This document shows positions 19,001 to 34,000 of a stretch of 54,612 nucleotides of DNA, piece by piece (within the stretch, counting starts at the first letter, position 1; every line of letters starts with the position of its first letter). This stretch comes from Asparagopsis taxiformis (lineage: Eukaryota > Rhodophyta > Florideophyceae > Bonnemaisoniales > Bonnemaisoniaceae), in the NCBI GenBank assembly GCA_030407315.1, contig JALQPE010003149.1, positions 1-54,612 of the forward strand. Reading direction: 5' to 3'. The position numbers were made by a program, and so were the translations under genes. A model generated the notes under the pieces. The model was given only the letters and a program-made list of their open reading frames with translations. It was not told the DNA's origin and did not search any database.

Positions 19001-22000
19001 GCAGGGGGTGTAGGGGGGAAGGAGGGGATGAAATAGTGGCAGGTGTAGGCAGGGGTGGTCGAAGAGGTCGAGAGGTGTGTAGGGATGTACAGGATGCACA
19101 GGTGCACCGGGGTGTGAGCTGTGTAAACGGCGGAAGGGCTGTATGGGGTATCTGACCAATGAGATTGCGACGAGTGTAGCACCATGGTGTAGAGGAGGGC
19201 AAGAGCTTTCCAACGGTATAGAAAAGTTTTTCTGGTGATTGGTGACCGGTGGACACGGAAATGGGCGTAGCGCGGAACTGGCGAATCAGATTGCGACGAG
19301 TGTTGCACCATGTTGAAGAGGAGATCAATACCTTTCCAACGGTGTATAGAACGTTAGTGGCGATATTTGACGGGCCCGATTGTTGTTTACCATGTCTGGC
19401 CGTTTACGAGTCCGGTCTGCACGGACGGAGGTTATATCGGGCCAAGAATGCGACGAGTCTGATTGGTCAATTTTGTAAGGGGGTTGAGGAAGCATATTTC
19501 GATGAGATATGTCGAATGGCGAAGTCAGGTTTTTGTCAGTTTTGGGTGTTCGGTGGTAAGTCCGACGGAGTGGGGGAGAAGTCCGACGTCGGACTTACCA
19601 TCCAGGAGGGGTGAATTTTCCGGTAACGAGTCCAGGTGGTCGGATTGAGGTGGGGGCGGGTGCGTTTGAAAGGTATTGGAGTGTACTTTGATACTATAGA
19701 AAGTTTGATAGACTAGTGTAATGTGGGAGGCGAGAACGGTGGGCTGGAGTTGAGAGTGACAGGGGACTGGTGGAGATTTGGCGGGGGATGTATGAATTCC
19801 AGGTGGTCGGATACGAGTCCGGAGAGGTGGGCTGGAAAGCTGTTGAGGAGTACTTTCGGATGGTAGAAGGCTTTTTTGGGTGGGGTGGTCACAGTGGGTG
19901 GGAGCTTGCTTGTAAGAGATGTGCAATCTGGGTGCTGAATTGGGCCAAGGGCTTACGGGACTTTACTCTGGACAGAATTGTCGGATTGTGGTGATGAGGG
20001 GTGCTATGGAAAGGTGTTGAGGAGTACTTTCGGATGGTGTAGACGGGTAATCTCGATGGGTGGTGGAGGTCGACGTGGGGGTATATATGGGACGAGGGCG
20101 ACTTGGGACGGTATCTTGGGATTGGTGCGTCGGATTGGAGAGATGGTGGGTGTGTTAGAGAGGTATTGGGATGTAGTTTGGGGGTGTAGGGTGCGATAGA
20201 GTTTTTGGCGGGAGGAGATGGGGGATTGGGGGCCGGGAGGGATGTTGAATTTTGAATAAATTGTGTTGGTATGGATGGGTGTGTGGGGGTGTGTCTGGGA
20301 GGGTGTGGGAGGTGTTGGGTGGGAGTGTGTGAGGGAGAGGTGGTGGAGGGGGGAGTATTAAAACGGGTGTGTTTTGGGTGATTTTTGTGAAAATGTCGCA
20401 GGTATATATATATATAACAAAATGAAGGGAGATTTGGAGGGGGTATGAGAGAGGTGTAGAGAAAGGGTATGGAGTGGTGTTTGTGGGAATTTTTGTATCG
20501 GGGGTGGGTGGTGGGGTGTGGGGGGCGGAATGGGTGTGTGGTGGGAATTGGCCAATGAGATGGCGGCAAGTGTGTAGTGAGGTGCTGGAGGAGGTCGAGG
20601 GAAGGGGAGGGGCATGGTGGGTGGTTGATTTGGAGGCGTGGGTGGGTGTGGAAGGGGTGGGGAGTATGTGGCTGTACGGCGGTTGCAGGGGGTGTAGGGG
20701 GGAAGGAGGGGATGAAATAGTGGCAGGTGTAGGCAGGGGTGGTCGAAGAGGTCGAGAGGTGTGTAGGGATGTACAGGATGCACAGGTGCACCGGGGTGTG
20801 AGCTGTGTAAACGGCGGAAGGGCTGTATGGGGTATCTGACCAATGAGATTGCGACGAGTGTAGCACCATGGTGTAGAGGAGGGCAAGAGCTTTCCAACGG
20901 TATAGAAAAGTTTTTCTGGTGATTGGTGACCGGTGGACACGGAAATGGGCGTAGCGCGGAACTGGCGAATCAGATTGCGACGAGTGTTGCACCATGTTGA
21001 AGAGGAGATCAATACCTTTCCAACGGTGTATAGAACGTTAGTGGCGATATTTGACGGGCCCGATTGTTGTTTACCATGTCTGGCCGTTTACGAGTCCGGT
21101 CTGCACGGACGGAGGTTATATCGGGCCAAGAATGCGACGAGTCTGATTGGTCAATTTTGTAAGGGGGTTGAGGAAGCATATTTCGATGAGATATGTCGAA
21201 TGGCGAAGTCAGGTTTTTGTCAGTTTTGGGTGTTCGGTGGTAAGTCCGACGGAGTGGGGGAGAAGTCCGACGTCGGACTTACCATCCAGGAGGGGTGAAT
21301 TTTCCGGTAACGAGTCCAGGTGGTCGGATTGAGGTGGGGGCGGGTGCGTTTGAAAGGTATTGGAGTGTACTTTGATACTATAGAAAGTTTGATAGACTAG
21401 TGTAATGTGGGAGGCGAGAACGGTGGGCTGGAGTTGAGAGTGACAGGGGACTGGTGGAGATTTGGCGGGGGATGTATGAATTCCAGGTGGTCGGATACGA
21501 GTCCGGAGAGGTGGGCTGGAAAGCTGTTGAGGAGTACTTTCGGATGGTAGAAGGCTTTTTTGGGTGGGGTGGTCACAGTGGGTGGGAGCTTGCTTGTAAG
21601 AGATGTGCAATCTGGGTGCTGAATTGGGCCAAGGGCTTACGGGACTTTACTCTGGACAGAATTGTCGGATTGTGGTGATGAGGGGTGCTATGGAAAGGTG
21701 TTGAGGAGTACTTTCGGATGGTGTAGACGGGTAATCTCGATGGGTGGTGGAGGTCGACGTGGGGGTATATATGGGACGAGGGCGACTTGGGACGGTATCT
21801 TGGGATTGGTGCGTCGGATTGGAGAGATGGTGGGTGTGTTAGAGAGGTATTGGGATGTAGTTTGGGGGTGTAGGGTGCGATAGAGTTTTTGGCGGGAGGA
21901 GATGGGGGATTGGGGGCCGGGAGGGATGTTGAATTTTGAATAAATTGTGTTGGTATGGATGGGTGTGTGGGGGTGTGTCTGGGAGGGTGTGGGAGGTGTT

Positions 22001-25000
22001 GGGTGGGAGTGTGTGAGGGAGAGGTGGTGGAGGGGGGAGTATTAAAACGGGTGTGTTTTGGGTGATTTTTGTGAAAATGTCGCAGGTATATATATATATA
22101 ACAAAATGAAGGGAGATTTGGAGGGGGTATGAGAGAGGTGTAGAGAAAGGGTATGGAGTGGTGTTTGTGGGAATTTTTGTATCGGGGGTGGGTGGTGGGG
22201 TGTGGGGGGCGGAATGGGTGTGTGGTGGGAATTGGCCAATGAGATGGCGGCAAGTGTGTAGTGAGGTGCTGGAGGAGGTCGAGGGAAGGGGAGGGGCATG
22301 GTGGGTGGTTGATTTGGAGGCGTGGGTGGGTGTGGAAGGGGTGGGGAGTATGTGGCTGTACGGCGGTTGCAGGGGGTGTAGGGGGGAAGGAGGGGATGAA
22401 ATAGTGGCAGGTGTAGGCAGGGGTGGTCGAAGAGGTCGAGAGGTGTGTAGGGATGTACAGGATGCACAGGTGCACCGGGGTGTGAGCTGTGTAAACGGCG
22501 GAAGGGCTGTATGGGGTATCTGACCAATGAGATTGCGACGAGTGTAGCACCATGGTGTAGAGGAGGGCAAGAGCTTTCCAACGGTATAGAAAAGTTTTTC
22601 TGGTGATTGGTGACCGGTGGACACGGAAATGGGCGTAGCGCGGAACTGGCGAATCAGATTGCGACGAGTGTTGCACCATGTTGAAGAGGAGATCAATACC
22701 TTTCCAACGGTGTATAGAACGTTAGTGGCGATATTTGACGGGCCCGATTGTTGTTTACCATGTCTGGCCGTTTACGAGTCCGGTCTGCACGGACGGAGGT
22801 TATATCGGGCCAAGAATGCGACGAGTCTGATTGGTCAATTTTGTAAGGGGGTTGAGGAAGCATATTTCGATGAGATATGTCGAATGGCGAAGTCAGGTTT
22901 TTGTCAGTTTTGGGTGTTCGGTGGTAAGTCCGACGGAGTGGGGGAGAAGTCCGACGTCGGACTTACCATCCAGGAGGGGTGAATTTTCCGGTAACGAGTC
23001 CAGGTGGTCGGATTGAGGTGGGGGCGGGTGCGTTTGAAAGGTATTGGAGTGTACTTTGATACTATAGAAAGTTTGATAGACTAGTGTAATGTGGGAGGCG
23101 AGAACGGTGGGCTGGAGTTGAGAGTGACAGGGGACTGGTGGAGATTTGGCGGGGGATGTATGAATTCCAGGTGGTCGGATACGAGTCCGGAGAGGTGGGC
23201 TGGAAAGCTGTTGAGGAGTACTTTCGGATGGTAGAAGGCTTTTTTGGGTGGGGTGGTCACAGTGGGTGGGAGCTTGCTTGTAAGAGATGTGCAATCTGGG
23301 TGCTGAATTGGGCCAAGGGCTTACGGGACTTTACTCTGGACAGAATTGTCGGATTGTGGTGATGAGGGGTGCTATGGAAAGGTGTTGAGGAGTACTTTCG
23401 GATGGTGTAGACGGGTAATCTCGATGGGTGGTGGAGGTCGACGTGGGGGTATATATGGGACGAGGGCGACTTGGGACGGTATCTTGGGATTGGTGCGTCG
23501 GATTGGAGAGATGGTGGGTGTGTTAGAGAGGTATTGGGATGTAGTTTGGGGGTGTAGGGTGCGATAGAGTTTTTGGCGGGAGGAGATGGGGGATTGGGGG
23601 CCGGGAGGGATGTTGAATTTTGAATAAATTGTGTTGGTATGGATGGGTGTGTGGGGGTGTGTCTGGGAGGGTGTGGGAGGTGTTGGGTGGGAGTGTGTGA
23701 GGGAGAGGTGGTGGAGGGGGGAGTATTAAAACGGGTGTGTTTTGGGTGATTTTTGTGAAAATGTCGCAGGTATATATATATATAACAAAATGAAGGGAGA
23801 TTTGGAGGGGGTATGAGAGAGGTGTAGAGAAAGGGTATGGAGTGGTGTTTGTGGGAATTTTTGTATCGGGGGTGGGTGGTGGGGTGTGGGGGGCGGAATG
23901 GGTGTGTGGTGGGAATTGGCCAATGAGATGGCGGCAAGTGTGTAGTGAGGTGCTGGAGGAGGTCGAGGGAAGGGGAGGGGCATGGTGGGTGGTTGATTTG
24001 GAGGCGTGGGTGGGTGTGGAAGGGGTGGGGAGTATGTGGCTGTACGGCGGTTGCAGGGGGTGTAGGGGGGAAGGAGGGGATGAAATAGTGGCAGGTGTAG
24101 GCAGGGGTGGTCGAAGAGGTCGAGAGGTGTGTAGGGATGTACAGGATGCACAGGTGCACCGGGGTGTGAGCTGTGTAAACGGCGGAAGGGCTGTATGGGG
24201 TATCTGACCAATGAGATTGCGACGAGTGTAGCACCATGGTGTAGAGGAGGGCAAGAGCTTTCCAACGGTATAGAAAAGTTTTTCTGGTGATTGGTGACCG
24301 GTGGACACGGAAATGGGCGTAGCGCGGAACTGGCGAATCAGATTGCGACGAGTGTTGCACCATGTTGAAGAGGAGATCAATACCTTTCCAACGGTGTATA
24401 GAACGTTAGTGGCGATATTTGACGGGCCCGATTGTTGTTTACCATGTCTGGCCGTTTACGAGTCCGGTCTGCACGGACGGAGGTTATATCGGGCCAAGAA
24501 TGCGACGAGTCTGATTGGTCAATTTTGTAAGGGGGTTGAGGAAGCATATTTCGATGAGATATGTCGAATGGCGAAGTCAGGTTTTTGTCAGTTTTGGGTG
24601 TTCGGTGGTAAGTCCGACGGAGTGGGGGAGAAGTCCGACGTCGGACTTACCATCCAGGAGGGGTGAATTTTCCGGTAACGAGTCCAGGTGGTCGGATTGA
24701 GGTGGGGGCGGGTGCGTTTGAAAGGTATTGGAGTGTACTTTGATACTATAGAAAGTTTGATAGACTAGTGTAATGTGGGAGGCGAGAACGGTGGGCTGGA
24801 GTTGAGAGTGACAGGGGACTGGTGGAGATTTGGCGGGGGATGTATGAATTCCAGGTGGTCGGATACGAGTCCGGAGAGGTGGGCTGGAAAGCTGTTGAGG
24901 AGTACTTTCGGATGGTAGAAGGCTTTTTTGGGTGGGGTGGTCACAGTGGGTGGGAGCTTGCTTGTAAGAGATGTGCAATCTGGGTGCTGAATTGGGCCAA

Positions 25001-28000
25001 GGGCTTACGGGACTTTACTCTGGACAGAATTGTCGGATTGTGGTGATGAGGGGTGCTATGGAAAGGTGTTGAGGAGTACTTTCGGATGGTGTAGACGGGT
25101 AATCTCGATGGGTGGTGGAGGTCGACGTGGGGGTATATATGGGACGAGGGCGACTTGGGACGGTATCTTGGGATTGGTGCGTCGGATTGGAGAGATGGTG
25201 GGTGTGTTAGAGAGGTATTGGGATGTAGTTTGGGGGTGTAGGGTGCGATAGAGTTTTTGGCGGGAGGAGATGGGGGATTGGGGGCCGGGAGGGATGTTGA
25301 ATTTTGAATAAATTGTGTTGGTATGGATGGGTGTGTGGGGGTGTGTCTGGGAGGGTGTGGGAGGTGTTGGGTGGGAGTGTGTGAGGGAGAGGTGGTGGAG
25401 GGGGGAGTATTAAAACGGGTGTGTTTTGGGTGATTTTTGTGAAAATGTCGCAGGTATATATATATATAACAAAATGAAGGGAGATTTGGAGGGGGTATGA
25501 GAGAGGTGTAGAGAAAGGGTATGGAGTGGTGTTTGTGGGAATTTTTGTATCGGGGGTGGGTGGTGGGGTGTGGGGGGCGGAATGGGTGTGTGGTGGGAAT
25601 TGGCCAATGAGATGGCGGCAAGTGTGTAGTGAGGTGCTGGAGGAGGTCGAGGGAAGGGGAGGGGCATGGTGGGTGGTTGATTTGGAGGCGTGGGTGGGTG
25701 TGGAAGGGGTGGGGAGTATGTGGCTGTACGGCGGTTGCAGGGGGTGTAGGGGGGAAGGAGGGGATGAAATAGTGGCAGGTGTAGGCAGGGGTGGTCGAAG
25801 AGGTCGAGAGGTGTGTAGGGATGTACAGGATGCACAGGTGCACCGGGGTGTGAGCTGTGTAAACGGCGGAAGGGCTGTATGGGGTATCTGACCAATGAGA
25901 TTGCGACGAGTGTAGCACCATGGTGTAGAGGAGGGCAAGAGCTTTCCAACGGTATAGAAAAGTTTTTCTGGTGATTGGTGACCGGTGGACACGGAAATGG
26001 GCGTAGCGCGGAACTGGCGAATCAGATTGCGACGAGTGTTGCACCATGTTGAAGAGGAGATCAATACCTTTCCAACGGTGTATAGAACGTTAGTGGCGAT
26101 ATTTGACGGGCCCGATTGTTGTTTACCATGTCTGGCCGTTTACGAGTCCGGTCTGCACGGACGGAGGTTATATCGGGCCAAGAATGCGACGAGTCTGATT
26201 GGTCAATTTTGTAAGGGGGTTGAGGAAGCATATTTCGATGAGATATGTCGAATGGCGAAGTCAGGTTTTTGTCAGTTTTGGGTGTTCGGTGGTAAGTCCG
26301 ACGGAGTGGGGGAGAAGTCCGACGTCGGACTTACCATCCAGGAGGGGTGAATTTTCCGGTAACGAGTCCAGGTGGTCGGATTGAGGTGGGGGCGGGTGCG
26401 TTTGAAAGGTATTGGAGTGTACTTTGATACTATAGAAAGTTTGATAGACTAGTGTAATGTGGGAGGCGAGAACGGTGGGCTGGAGTTGAGAGTGACAGGG
26501 GACTGGTGGAGATTTGGCGGGGGATGTATGAATTCCAGGTGGTCGGATACGAGTCCGGAGAGGTGGGCTGGAAAGCTGTTGAGGAGTACTTTCGGATGGT
26601 AGAAGGCTTTTTTGGGTGGGGTGGTCACAGTGGGTGGGAGCTTGCTTGTAAGAGATGTGCAATCTGGGTGCTGAATTGGGCCAAGGGCTTACGGGACTTT
26701 ACTCTGGACAGAATTGTCGGATTGTGGTGATGAGGGGTGCTATGGAAAGGTGTTGAGGAGTACTTTCGGATGGTGTAGACGGGTAATCTCGATGGGTGGT
26801 GGAGGTCGACGTGGGGGTATATATGGGACGAGGGCGACTTGGGACGGTATCTTGGGATTGGTGCGTCGGATTGGAGAGATGGTGGGTGTGTTAGAGAGGT
26901 ATTGGGATGTAGTTTGGGGGTGTAGGGTGCGATAGAGTTTTTGGCGGGAGGAGATGGGGGATTGGGGGCCGGGAGGGATGTTGAATTTTGAATAAATTGT
27001 GTTGGTATGGATGGGTGTGTGGGGGTGTGTCTGGGAGGGTGTGGGAGGTGTTGGGTGGGAGTGTGTGAGGGAGAGGTGGTGGAGGGGGGAGTATTAAAAC
27101 GGGTGTGTTTTGGGTGATTTTTGTGAAAATGTCGCAGGTATATATATATATAACAAAATGAAGGGAGATTTGGAGGGGGTATGAGAGAGGTGTAGAGAAA
27201 GGGTATGGAGTGGTGTTTGTGGGAATTTTTGTATCGGGGGTGGGTGGTGGGGTGTGGGGGGCGGAATGGGTGTGTGGTGGGAATTGGCCAATGAGATGGC
27301 GGCAAGTGTGTAGTGAGGTGCTGGAGGAGGTCGAGGGAAGGGGAGGGGCATGGTGGGTGGTTGATTTGGAGGCGTGGGTGGGTGTGGAAGGGGTGGGGAG
27401 TATGTGGCTGTACGGCGGTTGCAGGGGGTGTAGGGGGGAAGGAGGGGATGAAATAGTGGCAGGTGTAGGCAGGGGTGGTCGAAGAGGTCGAGAGGTGTGT
27501 AGGGATGTACAGGATGCACAGGTGCACCGGGGTGTGAGCTGTGTAAACGGCGGAAGGGCTGTATGGGGTATCTGACCAATGAGATTGCGACGAGTGTAGC
27601 ACCATGGTGTAGAGGAGGGCAAGAGCTTTCCAACGGTATAGAAAAGTTTTTCTGGTGATTGGTGACCGGTGGACACGGAAATGGGCGTAGCGCGGAACTG
27701 GCGAATCAGATTGCGACGAGTGTTGCACCATGTTGAAGAGGAGATCAATACCTTTCCAACGGTGTATAGAACGTTAGTGGCGATATTTGACGGGCCCGAT
27801 TGTTGTTTACCATGTCTGGCCGTTTACGAGTCCGGTCTGCACGGACGGAGGTTATATCGGGCCAAGAATGCGACGAGTCTGATTGGTCAATTTTGTAAGG
27901 GGGTTGAGGAAGCATATTTCGATGAGATATGTCGAATGGCGAAGTCAGGTTTTTGTCAGTTTTGGGTGTTCGGTGGTAAGTCCGACGGAGTGGGGGAGAA

Positions 28001-31000
28001 GTCCGACGTCGGACTTACCATCCAGGAGGGGTGAATTTTCCGGTAACGAGTCCAGGTGGTCGGATTGAGGTGGGGGCGGGTGCGTTTGAAAGGTATTGGA
28101 GTGTACTTTGATACTATAGAAAGTTTGATAGACTAGTGTAATGTGGGAGGCGAGAACGGTGGGCTGGAGTTGAGAGTGACAGGGGACTGGTGGAGATTTG
28201 GCGGGGGATGTATGAATTCCAGGTGGTCGGATACGAGTCCGGAGAGGTGGGCTGGAAAGCTGTTGAGGAGTACTTTCGGATGGTAGAAGGCTTTTTTGGG
28301 TGGGGTGGTCACAGTGGGTGGGAGCTTGCTTGTAAGAGATGTGCAATCTGGGTGCTGAATTGGGCCAAGGGCTTACGGGACTTTACTCTGGACAGAATTG
28401 TCGGATTGTGGTGATGAGGGGTGCTATGGAAAGGTGTTGAGGAGTACTTTCGGATGGTGTAGACGGGTAATCTCGATGGGTGGTGGAGGTCGACGTGGGG
28501 GTATATATGGGACGAGGGCGACTTGGGACGGTATCTTGGGATTGGTGCGTCGGATTGGAGAGATGGTGGGTGTGTTAGAGAGGTATTGGGATGTAGTTTG
28601 GGGGTGTAGGGTGCGATAGAGTTTTTGGCGGGAGGAGATGGGGGATTGGGGGCCGGGAGGGATGTTGAATTTTGAATAAATTGTGTTGGTATGGATGGGT
28701 GTGTGGGGGTGTGTCTGGGAGGGTGTGGGAGGTGTTGGGTGGGAGTGTGTGAGGGAGAGGTGGTGGAGGGGGGAGTATTAAAACGGGTGTGTTTTGGGTG
28801 ATTTTTGTGAAAATGTCGCAGGTATATATATATATAACAAAATGAAGGGAGATTTGGAGGGGGTATGAGAGAGGTGTAGAGAAAGGGTATGGAGTGGTGT
28901 TTGTGGGAATTTTTGTATCGGGGGTGGGTGGTGGGGTGTGGGGGGCGGAATGGGTGTGTGGTGGGAATTGGCCAATGAGATGGCGGCAAGTGTGTAGTGA
29001 GGTGCTGGAGGAGGTCGAGGGAAGGGGAGGGGCATGGTGGGTGGTTGATTTGGAGGCGTGGGTGGGTGTGGAAGGGGTGGGGAGTATGTGGCTGTACGGC
29101 GGTTGCAGGGGGTGTAGGGGGGAAGGAGGGGATGAAATAGTGGCAGGTGTAGGCAGGGGTGGTCGAAGAGGTCGAGAGGTGTGTAGGGATGTACAGGATG
29201 CACAGGTGCACCGGGGTGTGAGCTGTGTAAACGGCGGAAGGGCTGTATGGGGTATCTGACCAATGAGATTGCGACGAGTGTAGCACCATGGTGTAGAGGA
29301 GGGCAAGAGCTTTCCAACGGTATAGAAAAGTTTTTCTGGTGATTGGTGACCGGTGGACACGGAAATGGGCGTAGCGCGGAACTGGCGAATCAGATTGCGA
29401 CGAGTGTTGCACCATGTTGAAGAGGAGATCAATACCTTTCCAACGGTGTATAGAACGTTAGTGGCGATATTTGACGGGCCCGATTGTTGTTTACCATGTC
29501 TGGCCGTTTACGAGTCCGGTCTGCACGGACGGAGGTTATATCGGGCCAAGAATGCGACGAGTCTGATTGGTCAATTTTGTAAGGGGGTTGAGGAAGCATA
29601 TTTCGATGAGATATGTCGAATGGCGAAGTCAGGTTTTTGTCAGTTTTGGGTGTTCGGTGGTAAGTCCGACGGAGTGGGGGAGAAGTCCGACGTCGGACTT
29701 ACCATCCAGGAGGGGTGAATTTTCCGGTAACGAGTCCAGGTGGTCGGATTGAGGTGGGGGCGGGTGCGTTTGAAAGGTATTGGAGTGTACTTTGATACTA
29801 TAGAAAGTTTGATAGACTAGTGTAATGTGGGAGGCGAGAACGGTGGGCTGGAGTTGAGAGTGACAGGGGACTGGTGGAGATTTGGCGGGGGATGTATGAA
29901 TTCCAGGTGGTCGGATACGAGTCCGGAGAGGTGGGCTGGAAAGCTGTTGAGGAGTACTTTCGGATGGTAGAAGGCTTTTTTGGGTGGGGTGGTCACAGTG
30001 GGTGGGAGCTTGCTTGTAAGAGATGTGCAATCTGGGTGCTGAATTGGGCCAAGGGCTTACGGGACTTTACTCTGGACAGAATTGTCGGATTGTGGTGATG
30101 AGGGGTGCTATGGAAAGGTGTTGAGGAGTACTTTCGGATGGTGTAGACGGGTAATCTCGATGGGTGGTGGAGGTCGACGTGGGGGTATATATGGGACGAG
30201 GGCGACTTGGGACGGTATCTTGGGATTGGTGCGTCGGATTGGAGAGATGGTGGGTGTGTTAGAGAGGTATTGGGATGTAGTTTGGGGGTGTAGGGTGCGA
30301 TAGAGTTTTTGGCGGGAGGAGATGGGGGATTGGGGGCCGGGAGGGATGTTGAATTTTGAATAAATTGTGTTGGTATGGATGGGTGTGTGGGGGTGTGTCT
30401 GGGAGGGTGTGGGAGGTGTTGGGTGGGAGTGTGTGAGGGAGAGGTGGTGGAGGGGGGAGTATTAAAACGGGTGTGTTTTGGGTGATTTTTGTGAAAATGT
30501 CGCAGGTATATATATATATAACAAAATGAAGGGAGATTTGGAGGGGGTATGAGAGAGGTGTAGAGAAAGGGTATGGAGTGGTGTTTGTGGGAATTTTTGT
30601 ATCGGGGGTGGGTGGTGGGGTGTGGGGGGCGGAATGGGTGTGTGGTGGGAATTGGCCAATGAGATGGCGGCAAGTGTGTAGTGAGGTGCTGGAGGAGGTC
30701 GAGGGAAGGGGAGGGGCATGGTGGGTGGTTGATTTGGAGGCGTGGGTGGGTGTGGAAGGGGTGGGGAGTATGTGGCTGTACGGCGGTTGCAGGGGGTGTA
30801 GGGGGGAAGGAGGGGATGAAATAGTGGCAGGTGTAGGCAGGGGTGGTCGAAGAGGTCGAGAGGTGTGTAGGGATGTACAGGATGCACAGGTGCACCGGGG
30901 TGTGAGCTGTGTAAACGGCGGAAGGGCTGTATGGGGTATCTGACCAATGAGATTGCGACGAGTGTAGCACCATGGTGTAGAGGAGGGCAAGAGCTTTCCA

Positions 31001-34000
31001 ACGGTATAGAAAAGTTTTTCTGGTGATTGGTGACCGGTGGACACGGAAATGGGCGTAGCGCGGAACTGGCGAATCAGATTGCGACGAGTGTTGCACCATG
31101 TTGAAGAGGAGATCAATACCTTTCCAACGGTGTATAGAACGTTAGTGGCGATATTTGACGGGCCCGATTGTTGTTTACCATGTCTGGCCGTTTACGAGTC
31201 CGGTCTGCACGGACGGAGGTTATATCGGGCCAAGAATGCGACGAGTCTGATTGGTCAATTTTGTAAGGGGGTTGAGGAAGCATATTTCGATGAGATATGT
31301 CGAATGGCGAAGTCAGGTTTTTGTCAGTTTTGGGTGTTCGGTGGTAAGTCCGACGGAGTGGGGGAGAAGTCCGACGTCGGACTTACCATCCAGGAGGGGT
31401 GAATTTTCCGGTAACGAGTCCAGGTGGTCGGATTGAGGTGGGGGCGGGTGCGTTTGAAAGGTATTGGAGTGTACTTTGATACTATAGAAAGTTTGATAGA
31501 CTAGTGTAATGTGGGAGGCGAGAACGGTGGGCTGGAGTTGAGAGTGACAGGGGACTGGTGGAGATTTGGCGGGGGATGTATGAATTCCAGGTGGTCGGAT
31601 ACGAGTCCGGAGAGGTGGGCTGGAAAGCTGTTGAGGAGTACTTTCGGATGGTAGAAGGCTTTTTTGGGTGGGGTGGTCACAGTGGGTGGGAGCTTGCTTG
31701 TAAGAGATGTGCAATCTGGGTGCTGAATTGGGCCAAGGGCTTACGGGACTTTACTCTGGACAGAATTGTCGGATTGTGGTGATGAGGGGTGCTATGGAAA
31801 GGTGTTGAGGAGTACTTTCGGATGGTGTAGACGGGTAATCTCGATGGGTGGTGGAGGTCGACGTGGGGGTATATATGGGACGAGGGCGACTTGGGACGGT
31901 ATCTTGGGATTGGTGCGTCGGATTGGAGAGATGGTGGGTGTGTTAGAGAGGTATTGGGATGTAGTTTGGGGGTGTAGGGTGCGATAGAGTTTTTGGCGGG
32001 AGGAGATGGGGGATTGGGGGCCGGGAGGGATGTTGAATTTTGAATAAATTGTGTTGGTATGGATGGGTGTGTGGGGGTGTGTCTGGGAGGGTGTGGGAGG
32101 TGTTGGGTGGGAGTGTGTGAGGGAGAGGTGGTGGAGGGGGGAGTATTAAAACGGGTGTGTTTTGGGTGATTTTTGTGAAAATGTCGCAGGTATATATATA
32201 TATAACAAAATGAAGGGAGATTTGGAGGGGGTATGAGAGAGGTGTAGAGAAAGGGTATGGAGTGGTGTTTGTGGGAATTTTTGTATCGGGGGTGGGTGGT
32301 GGGGTGTGGGGGGCGGAATGGGTGTGTGGTGGGAATTGGCCAATGAGATGGCGGCAAGTGTGTAGTGAGGTGCTGGAGGAGGTCGAGGGAAGGGGAGGGG
32401 CATGGTGGGTGGTTGATTTGGAGGCGTGGGTGGGTGTGGAAGGGGTGGGGAGTATGTGGCTGTACGGCGGTTGCAGGGGGTGTAGGGGGGAAGGAGGGGA
32501 TGAAATAGTGGCAGGTGTAGGCAGGGGTGGTCGAAGAGGTCGAGAGGTGTGTAGGGATGTACAGGATGCACAGGTGCACCGGGGTGTGAGCTGTGTAAAC
32601 GGCGGAAGGGCTGTATGGGGTATCTGACCAATGAGATTGCGACGAGTGTAGCACCATGGTGTAGAGGAGGGCAAGAGCTTTCCAACGGTATAGAAAAGTT
32701 TTTCTGGTGATTGGTGACCGGTGGACACGGAAATGGGCGTAGCGCGGAACTGGCGAATCAGATTGCGACGAGTGTTGCACCATGTTGAAGAGGAGATCAA
32801 TACCTTTCCAACGGTGTATAGAACGTTAGTGGCGATATTTGACGGGCCCGATTGTTGTTTACCATGTCTGGCCGTTTACGAGTCCGGTCTGCACGGACGG
32901 AGGTTATATCGGGCCAAGAATGCGACGAGTCTGATTGGTCAATTTTGTAAGGGGGTTGAGGAAGCATATTTCGATGAGATATGTCGAATGGCGAAGTCAG
33001 GTTTTTGTCAGTTTTGGGTGTTCGGTGGTAAGTCCGACGGAGTGGGGGAGAAGTCCGACGTCGGACTTACCATCCAGGAGGGGTGAATTTTCCGGTAACG
33101 AGTCCAGGTGGTCGGATTGAGGTGGGGGCGGGTGCGTTTGAAAGGTATTGGAGTGTACTTTGATACTATAGAAAGTTTGATAGACTAGTGTAATGTGGGA
33201 GGCGAGAACGGTGGGCTGGAGTTGAGAGTGACAGGGGACTGGTGGAGATTTGGCGGGGGATGTATGAATTCCAGGTGGTCGGATACGAGTCCGGAGAGGT
33301 GGGCTGGAAAGCTGTTGAGGAGTACTTTCGGATGGTAGAAGGCTTTTTTGGGTGGGGTGGTCACAGTGGGTGGGAGCTTGCTTGTAAGAGATGTGCAATC
33401 TGGGTGCTGAATTGGGCCAAGGGCTTACGGGACTTTACTCTGGACAGAATTGTCGGATTGTGGTGATGAGGGGTGCTATGGAAAGGTGTTGAGGAGTACT
33501 TTCGGATGGTGTAGACGGGTAATCTCGATGGGTGGTGGAGGTCGACGTGGGGGTATATATGGGACGAGGGCGACTTGGGACGGTATCTTGGGATTGGTGC
33601 GTCGGATTGGAGAGATGGTGGGTGTGTTAGAGAGGTATTGGGATGTAGTTTGGGGGTGTAGGGTGCGATAGAGTTTTTGGCGGGAGGAGATGGGGGATTG
33701 GGGGCCGGGAGGGATGTTGAATTTTGAATAAATTGTGTTGGTATGGATGGGTGTGTGGGGGTGTGTCTGGGAGGGTGTGGGAGGTGTTGGGTGGGAGTGT
33801 GTGAGGGAGAGGTGGTGGAGGGGGGAGTATTAAAACGGGTGTGTTTTGGGTGATTTTTGTGAAAATGTCGCAGGTATATATATATATAACAAAATGAAGG
33901 GAGATTTGGAGGGGGTATGAGAGAGGTGTAGAGAAAGGGTATGGAGTGGTGTTTGTGGGAATTTTTGTATCGGGGGTGGGTGGTGGGGTGTGGGGGGCGG